From Aphelenchoides besseyi (taxonomy: Eukaryota > Nematoda > Chromadorea > Rhabditida > Aphelenchoididae), in NCBI GenBank assembly GCA_024699855.1, contig JAMPIQ010000001.1, forward strand, positions 11,842,001-11,906,000: a stretch of DNA of 64,000 nt, in the 5' to 3' direction. Position 1 is the first letter of the stretch. Every line of letters begins with the position of its first letter. Shown here piece by piece: positions 1-14,300 of this stretch. The notes beneath the pieces were generated by a model, which did not search any database, was not told where the DNA came from, and was given only the letters and a program-made list of their open reading frames with translations. Position numbers and translations under genes: made by a program.

Positions 1-2
1 AA

Positions 3-116
3 CAAAACTTTGCCACCGACAGTGTAACCGAAACCATACAGTTGCCAACGAAGAACATCGAGGAAACGAACAGCGATGAAGAGGAGTCAGAAATCGAAGA
101 TGAAGAAGAAGTTTGA
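3..116 (+). CDS. 3' end of an unidentified gene (acidic C-terminal tail)
   Basis: An open frame enters from the left edge and ends at TGA 114-116, giving about 37 residues. The last 20 are dominated by Glu, Asp and Ser and end in EDEEEV. A short acidic tail like this is common in nuclear and chaperone-type proteins and does not identify a family. Everything upstream lies outside the window, so no function can be given. The call rests on the sustained frame and the biased tail; a chance frame is possible because only 114 bases are visible. Confidence 0.45.
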   Translation, partial: QNFATDSVTETIQLPTKNIEETNSDEEESEIEDEEEV

Positions 117-3100
117 ACACCATTAGTTGTCATTGTTTTCTTTATGATTGAACATGCAGACGATTCGAATGAACATAGAAATTTGTGTTGTTTGATGAAA
201 AACAAGAATTGTGGGCGTCATCCTCGCTGTGACTCATTTCATTGCTCTCCCATGGTGCGCAAAGAATGAATGGAGTAGCGATGGTTTTTTGTTCGAATGT
301 GGCCAACGGATTCCTACAGTGCTGGTGACTCATTGCATAAACTCGATTATTGCTGTCGAGTTTTGAGTTCATCAGCGAAACGATGATCTGTGCCACGCGA
401 ACGACTGGAAGGTCAACTGAAGTTCATCGTTCTTCCGGCGACTGTGCATGTCATTTCAGGGCGTTCATCGGTTTGCATTTACTGCTATTCTAAGCAATTT
501 TTTCAAGTAATCCTTCACGACACGAACGTAGTGCCGGGCGGCGACAGTTTTTGTTTGGTCTGCGCGAAAAGACGAACCATCGAGTGTGCAGTCAGCAGCT
601 AAATCGCCTGTGGGGAGAGAGAGAAGAATTCCAATGGATAAAAAATAGCTATAGTGGAAAACACCTGCTCGTTCTATGGCTTTTACGATTGCGAACGAGA
701 ACTTTGGATCTTCGGGCGTTCGGGGATTAATCTGACCAATCGAATTCTTCGATTGAATTTCTTGAAATCTTGTTTCTGTAGTTTATATCTTGACCCGAAT
801 TCGCATCCCCGCGTTGACCCATCGATTGTGGACAATTCGAAGACGTCTTAACGGGTTCCTCTTCAGTTATAAACAACGTGATCGGATCTAACGGTCGTTT
901 TTTCATTTTTTCGAATGACTCATCTCCGGCCATCGGGAAGACGAAAGGTCGCAAGTCTGCTGTCCAACACGTGGATCACGAGGCGCGGAGAGTGCAGCTG
1001 CAAAATAGGAAATACAACAAGTCTCGTCCGTCTAATTAGACAGCACGTGAATCGTTTTTACCGTCGAGCGCAATTGTGCCGTTTTCGTGAACGGGGATCT
1101 TTCTTATCGAAAGCGATAAGATTGTTTGGCTGCTTTCTTCCAATCTAGCCGGATATTTTCATTGCGCGCCAACGCGAAAACTTTTTTATTCGGACCTCAC
1201 GCTCATCGCTCTGGGTTGTCTTTCTTTCGGTTCTCACTCTCGTCCTTCCACTCTCGACGCCTCCGAAGTCTCGCGCGCTTTTTTCTTTTTCCGTCGAATG
1301 TTTTCGGTGGAATTTCCACGTTTAATCAGGCAGCCAATTACACGGAAAGTTGTTGCAAAGAGTTGAAAACGCCACGTCAGAAAAGCGATTGCAAGGAAAC
1401 GGTCCACTCGCGGTTTGTTTTCGTTTTTTAATCACGAAGCCTGTGAAAAAGGCGGAAAGTTTGTTTTGCCGTTGGGCGTGAATTCGTTGGGTTTGTTTGC
1501 ATCAAAAAGCTTGGGGACCGTTGCATTTCATTCATTTCCCTTCGAAAGTTTTTGCTCGACCTTATGGCCATTGGTCTTCGTTTGTTTATGCGCGCAAAAA
1601 TCGTCCGGATGCTCTCGAGCTTCCTATCGATCGGCGTATTTCATTTCCGTTGTTTTGTCGACCTTCAACTCTCCTGATAAATTTCCGGCTCATAAAGGGC
1701 GAATATGCAAATAATCGTGGACAACGTTTTGGGTCGTTCTTTTGTGTGTACGTTCCTTTCATGAGCTCATAACTCTTTTTCTCCGTTCACGCGCCGCAGT
1801 CCATTCGGTCAATGCACCTGAAATGTGCGTGAACTCGCCCACTCGCCAATCGAGTGACGTCGAGTCATGCCAAACGACATTTAAAAATAGTCGAACGGTC
1901 GAAGCACAAGCCTACAGCGTGGTAAAAAGGAAAATTTGGCGCACTGAACGTGAAGACAAAAGCGGAGTGCCGTTGGCGAAGAGAGAAAACCGCCTTTTTT
2001 TCCTTTCGGTCCGGCGTTCTCCTTTCCATCATTCCCAACTTCCAACGTCATCGGTCCCGAGACTTCATTCTTGCGCGAACTAACAGTTACAGGCCGCCTA
2101 AGGCTTTGCGGGACTTGGTTAGAGAAATGAGCGAAAGGCTATGTGGCATCTGGTTGGTCTTATCCCCTTCTAACCGGAACAACAAGTCGCAGAAGCGGGA
2201 AACCGCAGTCCATTGGTTGTTTCTGTTTACAAACGTCATTCGTGCATTCCGCCGTTCCGCAAATGCTGCTCCTTCGTCGATTCCACGTTTCGGTGTTCTG
2301 TTTGTGTGATTGGTCGGATAACATCCACTCTTGTTGTTCTGATTTGACTATGGCGATTGCGAAGCGATTAGTTTCGTTGCCTTCGCGTATTTACGCAGCC
2401 GATTTGAACGTGGAAGTTCCCGACTTTTGCTTCTTTTTCCTGGAGTTTTTTCATTGCGTTCTTTTGGTCAATAGTCTCTCAACCTGTGATTACCATTTCG
2501 ACTCTTTCCATTTAAACATTTAGTTTAGCGTTGTAGTTTGCAATTAAAAGTGCACTTAAAAAGTAGTCACAAATAATGTTAAGTTTGTGAATTGCTTCCA
2601 GTTGTTATTTTAACTCAATGACGAGTATTCGTAATTGGAAAAATCGGTTAGCTTCGAATGGACAAGTGAATTTGTTTATGTAATTACTGGAATGACAATT
2701 CACTTTCCTCACACGTCATCTTATTTCACATGATGTTGGTGGACTTGCGCTCTGCGTAGGCGCCAACAGTCGTTTAAACCTGACCCATTCTTATTGGCTT
2801 TCACGCTGAACGGCCAAAAGGACATTCACGTGGAGCTTTGGGTATTCGTGCCGCGCAACGTCGTTCTTTTTCGGTTCGCTGACGTGACGATTGGTTTGAC
2901 GTTTCGTTTTTTTGTTGATAAAGAATCGCACAAGTTGAGTGCATTTACCAGGCCCCTTCGAGCATGACGTTTTCGAATGGATGGTTTTAATTAACGAACA
3001 AGCGAATTGAACGGCTGAAGATGCGTGAGGCATTCAGGAAATCGTACCAACGAAGATTTTCGGCTTCTGGTCGTTGCGTCCGTCTCTTCAAGGCGGAGCA

Positions 3101-4361
3101 ATCCGATCGATTCAATCGACAGAAACCCCCGCTCGTCAGCCGTTTTGCTTTTCAATTTTTGACGACGACGATGTTTCCGTCTGCTTCTCGCTTAACCACC
3201 GGTTGCATTCATGAAACACGTCGCAGTTTTGCCCCCGCATTCGCTCCAAATTGAGCAACGTGGCTCCACGATTTTGAACCACGAACAGCCACAAAATACG
3301 TAAGCCGAGAAATGAAATGCGAAGAATTCGCGACCTTCGATCGTTTTGTTTTGGTCGCTGACTGTTAAAAAATCGAATTCGAGAGTTGCATCGGCAACGT
3401 GCGCTGATTTGTGGCCTTACGGTCTCCATTGTTCACATAAAATTTTCATTGGACTTCATAACGAAAATGTTAATGCTCGACGACGAGCAGCGGAGAACGG
3501 AGAGCTCGTTTAGCGACGAGTTGCACTGGGCGACGAAGCAGAAAAGCGGTCGAGTTGCTTTCTCTCGCTGTTCCGCCGTTCTTCCACACATGTCGAGATT
3601 TCGGTCGGTTCATCTGTTAATCTCCGAAATTCATGCGTAACAAATCCTCTAATCCACTTTCGGTTTGGGAATATATTCGTATACGGAAATTGCTATTCAA
3701 TGCGCCTTTTGTTATTGATGAGAACTGGGACTCGCGCGAATGCCACGTCTCGAATACGTTTGCCAATCCAGTGGACCATGTCAGCGGTTTTTTCGAGTTC
3801 CGCGTAGAAAAAAAGAACGGCAAATGTCGGACGAGTAAAAAGGAGTCGCGCGTCTTTTGACGGCACCTCTCGCTTTGACTTTTGGGCCTCTGGCTACAAG
3901 CCTTTTGCCAATTTTCGCGTCCATGAGTTTTTCTCCGTGTTGTTTGGAAGGCCAAATTCGAAATGTCTTCTTCTTTCTCCGTCTTCTCATCACATTCCAA
4001 CGTCCATTTCGACACGCGTTTTCCACGAATTTTCGCGTTTCATCGATCGCAGATTTTTCTCTTCGATTTTTCAGGTCCTTCGCCATTCGCCCATCGGGCG
4101 CAACGTACGTCTATCAGCAAAGTGCGCAGAAAAAAAAGAGTGCGTTTTGTCTTGGTGTCGTCCGGTCAACCCGAGGAGCGCTGGTCAAATCGCGACACAA
4201 CACGAAGTGTCCGGTCGCGTAGTTGTTGGGGTCCGACCTCCGTAGCACAAGAGAGTGCGCGGCGAATCGTTTAACCGACGAAATTGCTTTGATCGTTTGT
4301 TGAGGTCGTCATCATTGCACTTCGGTTATGCCACAATCTTGATACGAATTAAGATACGAAT
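117..4361. other. long gene-free stretch upstream of FNDC3-like gene
   Basis: Open frames here are short (under about 135 codons), overlap on both strands, and match no family I recognise. No tRNA or other RNA gene is apparent. It probably holds the 3' UTR of the gene ending at 116 and the promoter and 5' UTR of the FNDC3-like gene starting at 4362. The latter cannot be delimited from sequence alone. Confidence 0.5.
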
Positions 4362-7300
4362 ATGAGCACAACAGCTTCCACCAACTATCCACCGCCCTCT
4401 CTTTTCGGCGGTCTCAACGCGCAGGCCGCGGCATTCTGTGATCCAATTACTTCATCACCTGTAGATTTGTCCGGTGGTAAATCGCCTTCGCCGTCGTCGA
4501 CTCCACCAAAACGACCGAATGATTCGGACTGCGGTTCCAGTTCGGGTCTTGGTATGCCCAAACACGATGGCTCTTCCGAAGTCTCATCCCTTGCTTCTGA
4601 CCGAGATTCCGGTGGTGTTCCAGCAACACTTCTTGGTCACGACACTGATTTCGGTCTCTCTTCACCTGTTGCTCCTTCATCATGTCCAACAATGCCAATG
4701 GCTGCCCAATTTGGAGTTCCGCGTTGGCAACCGCATCCAACACTTCTTCAAAGTCATATGCCACCGATGCAAGGCCGACCACCGCCCCAACCGTTTTACA
4801 CGATGACTGCAGCACCACTTTCCAATGTCACTGTTGCTGCTTCTTCGGTTTCGGGTAACACGACCGGCTCCAACGGGAATAGTGCAGTTGCCGGTGGACT
4901 ACAAGCTCCATCACCCTTATCAACAGGTCAATTGTTGACCGGAATTCCACCCGCTAATCCAACGATAATGCCGTCAGTCACCGCTCAAAACAACGATCTT
5001 TTTGTTCATGTCGAGCAGGGCGAAACCATTTCGTTGGCCGTTGGCAATGAAGTTCAACATATTGCTGGTTAGTTTAATCAATTCGTTTCTTTACTCCTCG
5101 TTTTTAGGGCCCGCAACAATTCGAATGGTTGGACATTCGGGCCTACCAGCAAGTGTACTTCCGCTGCACGTTCCTCGAGGACATTCCGTTTCGCAAATTG
5201 TCGATGAAAAGGTTGGATGCACCAAAACAATATGATTAATTAACGTCATATTACAGGGAATACTTCGACATTTGATTCTTTCGCCTCAGAACGCTGTTAA
5301 CATTCCGACTAGTGCGGTAAGCATTTTACGATTAATCCAATCCTACTAATTGAGTTCTTGCGGTTATAAATACCATGTTCTTTGAAGTCAAAGTGGTTGT
5401 TGCTAAGGGAAACGATTCAAGGAAATTTTGCACTAAAATTCATTTTTTCCGTTTTAAAAGCGAATTACAAAGTTTTTTCTTAATTTAAGTATCTTTTAGA
5501 CGGGTCTTAATCCTCCAATGAATATGCAATCTCGATCTCCGCATAAAACTACCGTCGAAACATCGCCGTCAACAACCGCTGGACGTTTGTCCCCCAAATC
5601 CGCTTCGCCGCCTTCGGCTGTTCCGAGTTATCCGCCGCCAAACTCTTCAACAACTTCGGAACAAATGAGTATGTTCGACGAGATCAACGTAATCCATTTA
5701 TTGTGCTTCAGACACATCGTATGCTCAACGCAAAAGAAGTACTCCGAATAAGCGACCAGCCGGTGCCTCTTCGACCGATTCCACGACCTTCAATGGAACC
5801 AATTCGACAGAAAATGTGAGTTCGAGCATTCAATCTCTTCCATTTGTTGCTATGGGCCAATTCCTACTGCTCGCTCTTCTCTTTTTTTCCCACGATTACT
5901 CGGCTTCTGCACTATGACAATTGGCCCTTCCATATCAAAATTTGGTCTTATTTTCTGTTTTTCGCTTTCAACGGATGAACGGTCGGTTACCTCGCACGAA
6001 CGACCGCCGTTTTTGAGCCGATCGATCGCGATCGAATCGTGACCCACATTTTCGTCCTTCGGCTTTTTGACGTTTTAGCGATTTTTTGCTCTTCACCGCT
6101 CTCTTTTCTCTGCTCATCCCCGACTTCTTGTTGCGCACCTCAAGTCAACTAAAACGCGGGTTCGACTGAATAAGTCTGAACTGCTTCCCACAGCCTCGTA
6201 CTGAACAAACGTCGTTCAACTCGCAATAAAAACGATGAGAAGCTAAACAGAAAACGACAAAAAGAAATTCTGAATTGAAACCCTTAGTGTTTTCCCTTCG
6301 AAACAAAACTGCAATTAAACATCGAAATCCTAAACAAGCATCAACCACTTCTCATGCATCTACTTTCATTGTCCGTTGTCTCGAACATTTGTCTTTTGTT
6401 TTTCACTTTTACTTTTCTGCTTAATTCGCACTAAATTCACGGCTTCACGCAAATTTTAACGCTTCAAATTCGACGCTGAGGAGTTTGCAGGAAACAGCAC
6501 AACAACTGACCATCGACTACGACGAAAGTGAACGGCTTCGTGAAGCGTTGAATCGAATTCATCAGCCCGTAATTACTCGAGTCGCATGCCATGAAGCGGA
6601 TGTTCATTGGCAAGAATTGGATACATCCGAGGCTTCATCTGACGCCGGTCCCTTCCCTCAAATTGATCCAAGCGAATTCATCTACGAGATTTTCCTCTAC
6701 GAAACCTCACCGAATGAGCGACTGATTACGCAAAAAGAATGTCCACCCCTCTCCAAGTTCAACGGTGTTCGTCTGACTCGTCTAAAACCGCGAACCGCCT
6801 ACCACGTGGCCATTCGCGCAAGTTTGCCCGGACGTCAACTAGTTGGTCAACTATCTCCCACCGCCTGTTTTCGAACTTATTCGATTCCTGAACCACCACA
6901 AATGCTAAGGGTTACTAGTCGAGGGCACAGTTTTCTTGCGTTCTCTTGGAATCCACCGGTTAATCACGTTGATGCATCGGTTTTGGGTTATGTTTTGGAA
7001 ATGGCAAAAGTAAGTGAATAGAACGTTCTTTCGGTTTTTTTTGTGTGTGTTTTTTGCTTTTTGGCGTTCGAGACTGGGTGTTGGATTAACAAACTCACTT
7101 ATTCTTTTGTGTTTATTGTTCGTATTCCTCTTGTTTGTTCCACGACTGATCTCAAAAATCTTATTGTTGTTTTGTGACTTAGTGACGTCACATTGTTTGA
7201 CTGATCATACCAATTGATTATCTTCATCGATTAAACTTTTAGGGCAAAGCAGACTACATGACAGTTTACGATGGTCCCGCTGAACAAGCTCGAATTACTC

Positions 7301-10300
7301 GACTTGAACCGGGCAGTCATTATCGAGTACATGTAGCCGCGAAGAATGAGTCTGCACGTTCCGAATTCACGCCTCCGCTTCACGTGAACACCACCGGCAA
7401 TATGCCACCGACGAGTTTACCGACAACTTCAGCCAACACACCCGTCAATTATTATCAGCCGATTTATCCCGCTGGCGTTCAGCAACATCAATCTCATTCC
7501 TACGTTCCCAGCTCAGCCATCAAACTGCCCGCTCCAACTGTCGTTTCGATTTCTGCTCGAAGTGTTCGATTGTCGTGGCTCGACACTCCACGTCATTTCA
7601 CGAATGTTACGGTAAGTTAAACAAATGTCTTAGTCAGATGTAATCTTGAAACTTTCAGTTGGAGATGTCCGATCCCACACGAACCGGACCGCATAATTTC
7701 AGCCCTGTTCCGCTTGAATCCTATGCATCCAACCATAACAGTGCAACAGTTTCGGGACTTCGCAGGTGATTTGTTGACAAAAACGAATGTAATTGAAATT
7801 CGATTTGTAGCAATCGCGATTACCGATTTCGATTAACCGGATCTCTTGGAAACTCGGATATGATTCGTTCCGAACACACAATAGTCAAAACACACAAAGA
7901 TCGATACGAAAACACCACTTACTATCAATCCTATCAGGGTACCGACAAAGATCGCATGGTTGCTCCGGTTCTGCGTGGATTTGAAGACGAAAACGGCGTG
8001 GAATTGTCTTGGAAATATCAGTCGTACGAAAACGAACTCACAACTTACGTTCTCGAGGGTTCCACTACTCACCAAAACGGAGTTTACAACGACGGTCAGA
8101 ATGATGGAACGGCTGAATGGAAGCTTTGCTACAAGGGAACCAACAACACAACGCTTGTACAAGAGCCTCATCTTTGTCTTTTCCGAGTTCAAGCGATCAA
8201 ACGAAACGTTCCGAGTGCATGGTCGGACATCGTTTATGTACGACGTAATGTGCGAAATAAACGTCAAAACACGCACAACTACAACTCTCATGCTCGATCG
8301 CAGTATCACGGTTCAACATACCAACAAAACTCTCAATCTCATCAACCAACACGTCATCAAACCCCACCAAGCTCGACGGTTACATCGAAAACAACTGAAA
8401 CCGAAACTTTCGTATCGACTATTCCCGAAACAGAACCAACTCCTCTCAGCGCACCAAGTTGCTCGATTCCAAAATTTAGCAACATAACTCAATCGTCAAT
8501 GGAAATCACGTGGGATATAGCAGATGGAGAAGAAGCAAGTTCGGACGACGAGAAAAGATCGACAATATTCGAAGTTCAACGAGTTGATAAACAAGCTTTG
8601 ATCATTCACGCAAGTAACGAGAAACATTGTCGATTGGAAAACCTGCGTCCCGTTGAACACGTTCAAGTTCGGATTCGTTCAGTGATTATTGATAACGTAA
8701 GTTTTTCTTCTAACTGACAACTGATTATTAGTTACAGGATGGAAATCGTACTGAAGGAACGTGGACTGCAATTGTTTCAGCTATAACTCAATCAGCAGTC
8801 ACTTCTTCGCCACAAAATCTGCGCTTGAAGTCCGATGTTGTGCCGTTGACTTTGGTTTGGGATCCTCCGGCTCAATTGAACGGTTCCGATGTTATCGAGT
8901 ATCTGCTTAGTTGGGGTTACAGTTCAATGGAAGAAAACAAATCGATTGATTCGCTGGTCATGCAACAACTTGCAAGTACCGAACGGTTAGAGTATTTGGT
9001 CGATTCTATTCTACCTGCACACATCTATGCGTTCTCTGTTGTATCTCGTAACGAGGCCGGCAAATCAGAACCATCCAATCGACTTGAATACACGAGTCCA
9101 CCAACAGTTCCAACACCACCCGGACATTTGCGATTGGAAGCAACAGCACTAGAAACATTGCATGCCACTTGGACGCCAGCTGCATCAAATGGTGCAATTA
9201 TCGAAGCCTATAAATTGACTCTACAGCACAACAAAATTGTTGTGCAACAAGAGACAGTTTCAACGGAGACACATGAATTTCTGTTTAATGGACTGAAACC
9301 AGAAACTCATTACACGTAAGCTTTTTAATGAAAAGAACAATAATGAAAAGAAACGGTTTTAGCTTGGAAGTTCAAGCCAAAAACAATGTTGGTTGGGGTA
9401 AAGCAGCTCGTTGTAACTGCACTACCGTTTCACTTCCACCACAGCCTCCGATTTTGTCCGTGATTCAAGTGACAGCAAATACGTTAAAGTTGAAATGGAC
9501 CGATGCAAATCAAACGACCAGTTCGACTAGTGCGACAGCAAACGACGAGTTGTTGTACTTCTATCTGGAGAAGGAGAACGAAAATGGAAAATTCACGAAT
9601 GTCTACGAAGGCGAAAATCGATCTGTAAAAGTAAAGGGACTTCGCGAATCTTCAACTCATCGATTCCGCATTCGAGCATCAAGAGTTCGTGCATCACCTC
9701 TTTTCGCTGGTCCTTGGTCGACAACATTTTCATTCGAGACAACTCCACAACCACCGTCCGCTATTCGAGCTGCTCCAACGGTCACGGAAATCAGTTCGGG
9801 ACTCTTTCAAGTCGATTGGCCTCCTTACAAAACATCCAAAGAATTGAGCGTCGTTGAAGAACCGTCAACCAAAAACGTTTACTACAAACTTCAGGTTGAT
9901 ATACATTCTTTGAGTAATGTAATCGAAACTATTTTTTAGTCAACATCAAAAATCAATCGCGAAAAAGGAGCAGAAAGCTGGAAGACCGTGTATGAGGGTT
10001 CCGTGAATACTTGCTCAGTGAACTTCGGAAATTCAACCCTATCAACAAGTCGTCAATTACGTGTTTTGGTGGTTCAGAAAATCAACGGCGAAGAAATTCA
10101 CTCTCCACCATCACCGATTACAATCGTCAATCTTCAACGCACTCCAACAGAGTCACCACGTAAACGTCCGACAAAAACCACCAGCGGAAAATCAACGCCA
10201 TCATCTATGGTTTCGACATCAGGAGCTGGAACTTCGGCGGGACCGTCCGGTCGCACGAACTCGACCGTAGCTCAACCGACCCGTGTTCTTCCACCGCACA

Positions 10301-10502
10301 AGATGAGTATGTACAAACGATTTCGTCGTTTCCTGACATGGCTCAAACGCTCAGTCTCCGAACAAAACTGTGCGCTATTCGTGCTCGTAAGTGTGAGTTC
10401 TCGACGTGACAAATAAACTTAATTTGTTTTCATTTTCAGGCCGTTTTCCTGTTTTTTTCCATTGCAATTGCAATCCTGTTGAATCAATACTACGGCGCAT
10501 AA
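4362..10502 (+). CDS. FNDC3-like protein: multiple fibronectin type III domains, C-terminal membrane anchor
   Basis: Spliced product of roughly 1,550 residues, longer than vertebrate FNDC3A/B at about 1,200. The N-terminal third is Pro/Ser/Thr-rich and holds the FNDC3 signature near residues 220-290: an HVEQGETISL segment followed by GPATIRM and a VPRGH...VDEKG stretch, close to the 'NPGE...ITGPAQV...VPPGY' block I recall for human FNDC3A. From 6490 on there are successive FN3 repeats; W-PP and Y-V/L-strand patterns recur at about 6900, 7550, 8000, 8500, 8850, 9150, 9450 and 9750. A basic Ser/Thr-rich linker follows. The last exon (10440-10502) completes a hydrophobic segment ending in NQYYGA, so it looks tail-anchored, consistent with ER/Golgi or vesicle membranes. 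One larger intron (5817-6489) separates the N-terminal part from the FN3 array; the others are about 40-230 bp. The family is linked to cell adhesion and spermatogenesis in other animals; that role is inferred here. Confidence 0.85.
5817..6489 (+). other. 673-bp intron of the FNDC3-like gene
   Basis: GTGAGT donor after ...NSTEN and TTTGCAG acceptor before ETAQQLT. The interior is T-rich with no open frame that resembles a protein. It is long for this genome, where most introns are near 43 bp. Confidence 0.7.
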
Positions 10503-11369
10503 TTCTCATAGTCCTGTAATTAGTTAACATGCATTCGATTAATTTATTTCCTTTCGAACTGGTGACTTTGTTCCCGTGTCCCGATAAAACAAATCATTTT
10601 GATTCAACATTTCCTGGTTAAGTTGTGTCTTATCATCAAACTGCGTTTAACACAAAACCCCGGAAACTGGATCCACGTCTGGTGCTCTTCTCCTCTCGCT
10701 TTTACCGTAAGATTAACTGTCGCACTGTAGATTCGCTTCCCCAATGCATAGCAGATTTCTTCACCAACAAATTAGCCAAACCGTGTTCTTTGCATTTCCT
10801 CGTGATTGAGAACAACTTCTTCGAAATGGGTTTCTATATTCATTTATCCGTTAAGGAGCATTCAAATCGCCAACAATCATTAGTCCTGAACTTTGTTGCC
10901 AAATCATTTCAAATTTCTTACAAAACTATTTATTCCCTGGTTGTCCTTAGATGCCCGTATTTATTTCAAATTTCGTCGATCAAATACGCTAAGTCAACTC
11001 CCTCTATCCTGTAGTTAAGTTCCAAAATCTTCGTGTCAATTCGAAACATTTCTGTGTCTTTCGCTTATGTTTCTTCTGTCTATCCGCAATTTCGATCGTA
11101 ATAAAAAGCCTTTCAAACTTGTCGCCTTCTTCTGACATCGAGATAGAGTTTTAACAGTTTAATTCCCGCTGTCATTCCTTCGATTCCCGTGTTTAATTGA
11201 AATCGCCTTCTGTCGCCAAAATATCTTTTAGTTGGAACACGACATTCACATAGAAACATCAATCTTCATAATCAGCGTTTACTATCATCCTTGTACTTTG
11301 AGAACGCGTGCTTTTCGACTATTTATTCATCCTTTCACATATTTATAACAAACTACGTAGTTGTGAAAA
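10503..11369. other. 3' UTR region of FNDC3-like gene and spacer to the convergent pappalysin gene
   Basis: AT-rich, with an AATAAA-type signal at about 11099-11104 that could end the FNDC3-like transcript. The open frame at 10625-11014 begins without relation to the upstream exon and has no recognisable domain, so I treat it as untranslated. The pappalysin stop codon lies at 11370-11372 on the other strand. Confidence 0.5.
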
Positions 11370-14300
11370 TTAATCGTTAGTCATAAAATTGTTTTCATGC
11401 ATCTCGGCCTTCGAACTGCGTTGACGCCAATTTTCGTGTAAACGAGTAAACAAACCGAAATGATTGTTGGTTCGTGGGCTTTGCAAAGCAATCAATTCCA
11501 CATTGCGAGCAATTTGAATCGATGGATTGGCAGAAGAAACGTCTTGATGACCGGCATCAATGTGTCGAGTTGATCTCAACCGTCGACCGAACCACAATCC
11601 CTCGTTCGGATCGAGTAGTCGAAGTCCGCGATTCTCAACGGCCATCGGGTCAATACATTGACATAAATGATGCGTACATAGCATTGGGAACATCAGTCGA
11701 ACACGACGCGTACTAACCGTGCTGTTGCAACAATCACCTCCATCGAAATGACAGTACTGTCGGTTGTTTTGGAAATCACACCAACCATCACCGAAAAACT
11801 CCTGAAAATCAAAGTGAATTGACTATTTACGTTATTGTCAACCTCATTGCATGATCGTAAACACTTTAAATTAGCAAAATGCGGGACCAATTGACCGTTG
11901 GAATTGCACGTTAAGTTGGTGATCTGTTGAAATTCGAATTGAGGACGATGAGTCTCGACAACAACATCGTAACCTTTCGATCGACATTCTATAGAACAGT
12001 TCGTGCCAAAAGCCACATATTTTGGACATTTGATCACCAAATTTGTTGGCATCGTCGGTATTTCACAATAATCTTTAGGCTTCAGTGGACAAGCAAAACG
12101 TTGTGACCAACGAGCGTTTGGAAGACAAAAAATTGAACGGATCTATAAACACACTCTTTAACAAAAGCTATGAGTATTTTGTTTTACTCGTTTTCCCATT
12201 TCAGTTGAACAATTGAATCGACATTCTGAGCCAACATACGCACCATCTGTGCAGTCTAATGCCTGGTAATAAGTTGAAGTTAACGGACAATGTCTTCGTT
12301 CACACTTTGATCCACTCCAGTTACTTGCGTTTAAACATCTTAACAGCGTACTAAAGTAAATAAGTTAGTCAAGCAGCATTACGAATATACTTACTTTTGA
12401 CTTTGATTAGTTTCCAAATGATATCTGAGCTTGCATCTGCCGAAACATACGCTTCCAATTGGCCAATATTCCGAGTTTGATTGACCGAAAAGATGATTCA
12501 GCTCTGAATGGCAAATTAGCGATGTTCGATTAACGTTCCAGTCGTCAATCTCATCAACAGAACATGCGCCAATGCAAATCAATTCGGGAGCCGACCAAAC
12601 TCCTGATCTCAAACATTCAATCGAAGATGATTGCCGATATACTGGATAAGACAGAGAGTTGGGTTGACATTTGGCTTCACATTTAGCGCCCAAACTATGA
12701 CCATTTAAACAGTCAATATTCATTGATGGTATTGTCAATGGTTGTCCACAATCGACGGGAACGCAAAAGTGTGAAATTAAATCAAACGTCTTCAGTCCTA
12801 TCCAACCGTTGGGTGTACATCGCAATTCCAATTTCAATTCATTCGGCATTTGCAATCCACTTTTACATTTGATTCGACATATGTCGTTAAAGCAATTTAC
12901 CTAAGATTGAAATTAGGAAACGTTTCGCGGTGCTCACGTTAGCGTGTTCATTTAAAGGCACGTCTCCACAACTCAACAATGTTGAGGATTTAGCAGAGTA
13001 CATGCAATTCGATTTTGTTGTGGAAATAAAAGGATTACTAATTTCTGAAGCACACTTTTGATCGTTTGTATGAAGTAGCATCTTACGTAAACATTGTTGC
13101 ACTGCTTTCGAGTAGTAAACGGAATCAACTAGCAATCCAATGGTAATAATACCGTAGTTTGTTGGAACAGAAAGACGCAAACGAGAAATAAAGTCGTGAT
13201 TGTCGCTCATATTCGGAATTGGAATAATCAATGGACTTTGAGTGCACGATTGTAAAGACAAACCGTCCACTTTGAACTTCACATTGTTAGCGGTTGTCAA
13301 CTCCAAATCGATAGAATCGTTGTTTTGATGCTTTGAAGGTAAAGGTGCAAAGGCTACAAACAAGGCTTTTGGATGAACGAGTTCAAATTCCGCTTCAATT
13401 GTCGAGTTCATTTTTGCGGTCATTTCGTAGCAATCGGACAACTGATCATACGATTCGCATTGAGCAATTGCTGCCGGTTGACTCATTTCGTTCAATTGAC
13501 AAACGAACTCGCCATCAGATATCAAACGATAGTCAGTTGCTTTGACAAGAACAAGTGAATTGTTGGTGTCAAGAGCATCTGTTCGAGAACACAAACTTCC
13601 TTAAGAATTGCAATCAAACGTTTTGTTTATCCTCACTTACCATTGCATAAGTAACCAAGATCAAGACGACAAAATTGCGAACAACCATCGAGTTCATTTG
13701 CATTTCCATCATCACATTCTTCAGTTTCTTCATCTAACACTCCATCACCACACCTTTTTTTCGCAGCTTCATAGACAGTTTGAATGCTATGGTAACGCTA
13801 AAACCAAGTTCTCATTCGCATAACATCGTTTGCGTTTACCGTTCCATCGTTTCCAACTAAATGCACCGTGTAGTTGTACATTTGATCAATGGCACTTGAC
13901 CTGCAATAACTCTGCTTTATCCGAATCCAAAGTCATACGCTTACCAGTCAATAAACGTGTTCTTGGTTGTGTACTGTAATTTGTTGTCCTTGAATGGCGG
14001 TTGTCTTTCAATTTCGTAATGAAATCGAATACAATGAGCACAATTTTTGTCGTTTTTATGTGAAACAAACTTTACAGCATCCACGCTCACAAACGGATTG
14101 TCCGTGCGTATTCTGATCTACGAACATCTTTCCTTAACGATCGACATTTCTCTCAAACCTTTTCAATTGGAGTGTCGATGTCGACGCGGCGAGCAAACGG
14201 AGAATCACATTGAACATGAATCTAAGCACTTCTGTCAATTCCTTCGATACCTTATGTCTTACATTCTTGATTCCAATCGTTGAACCATTAGTCAAATCGA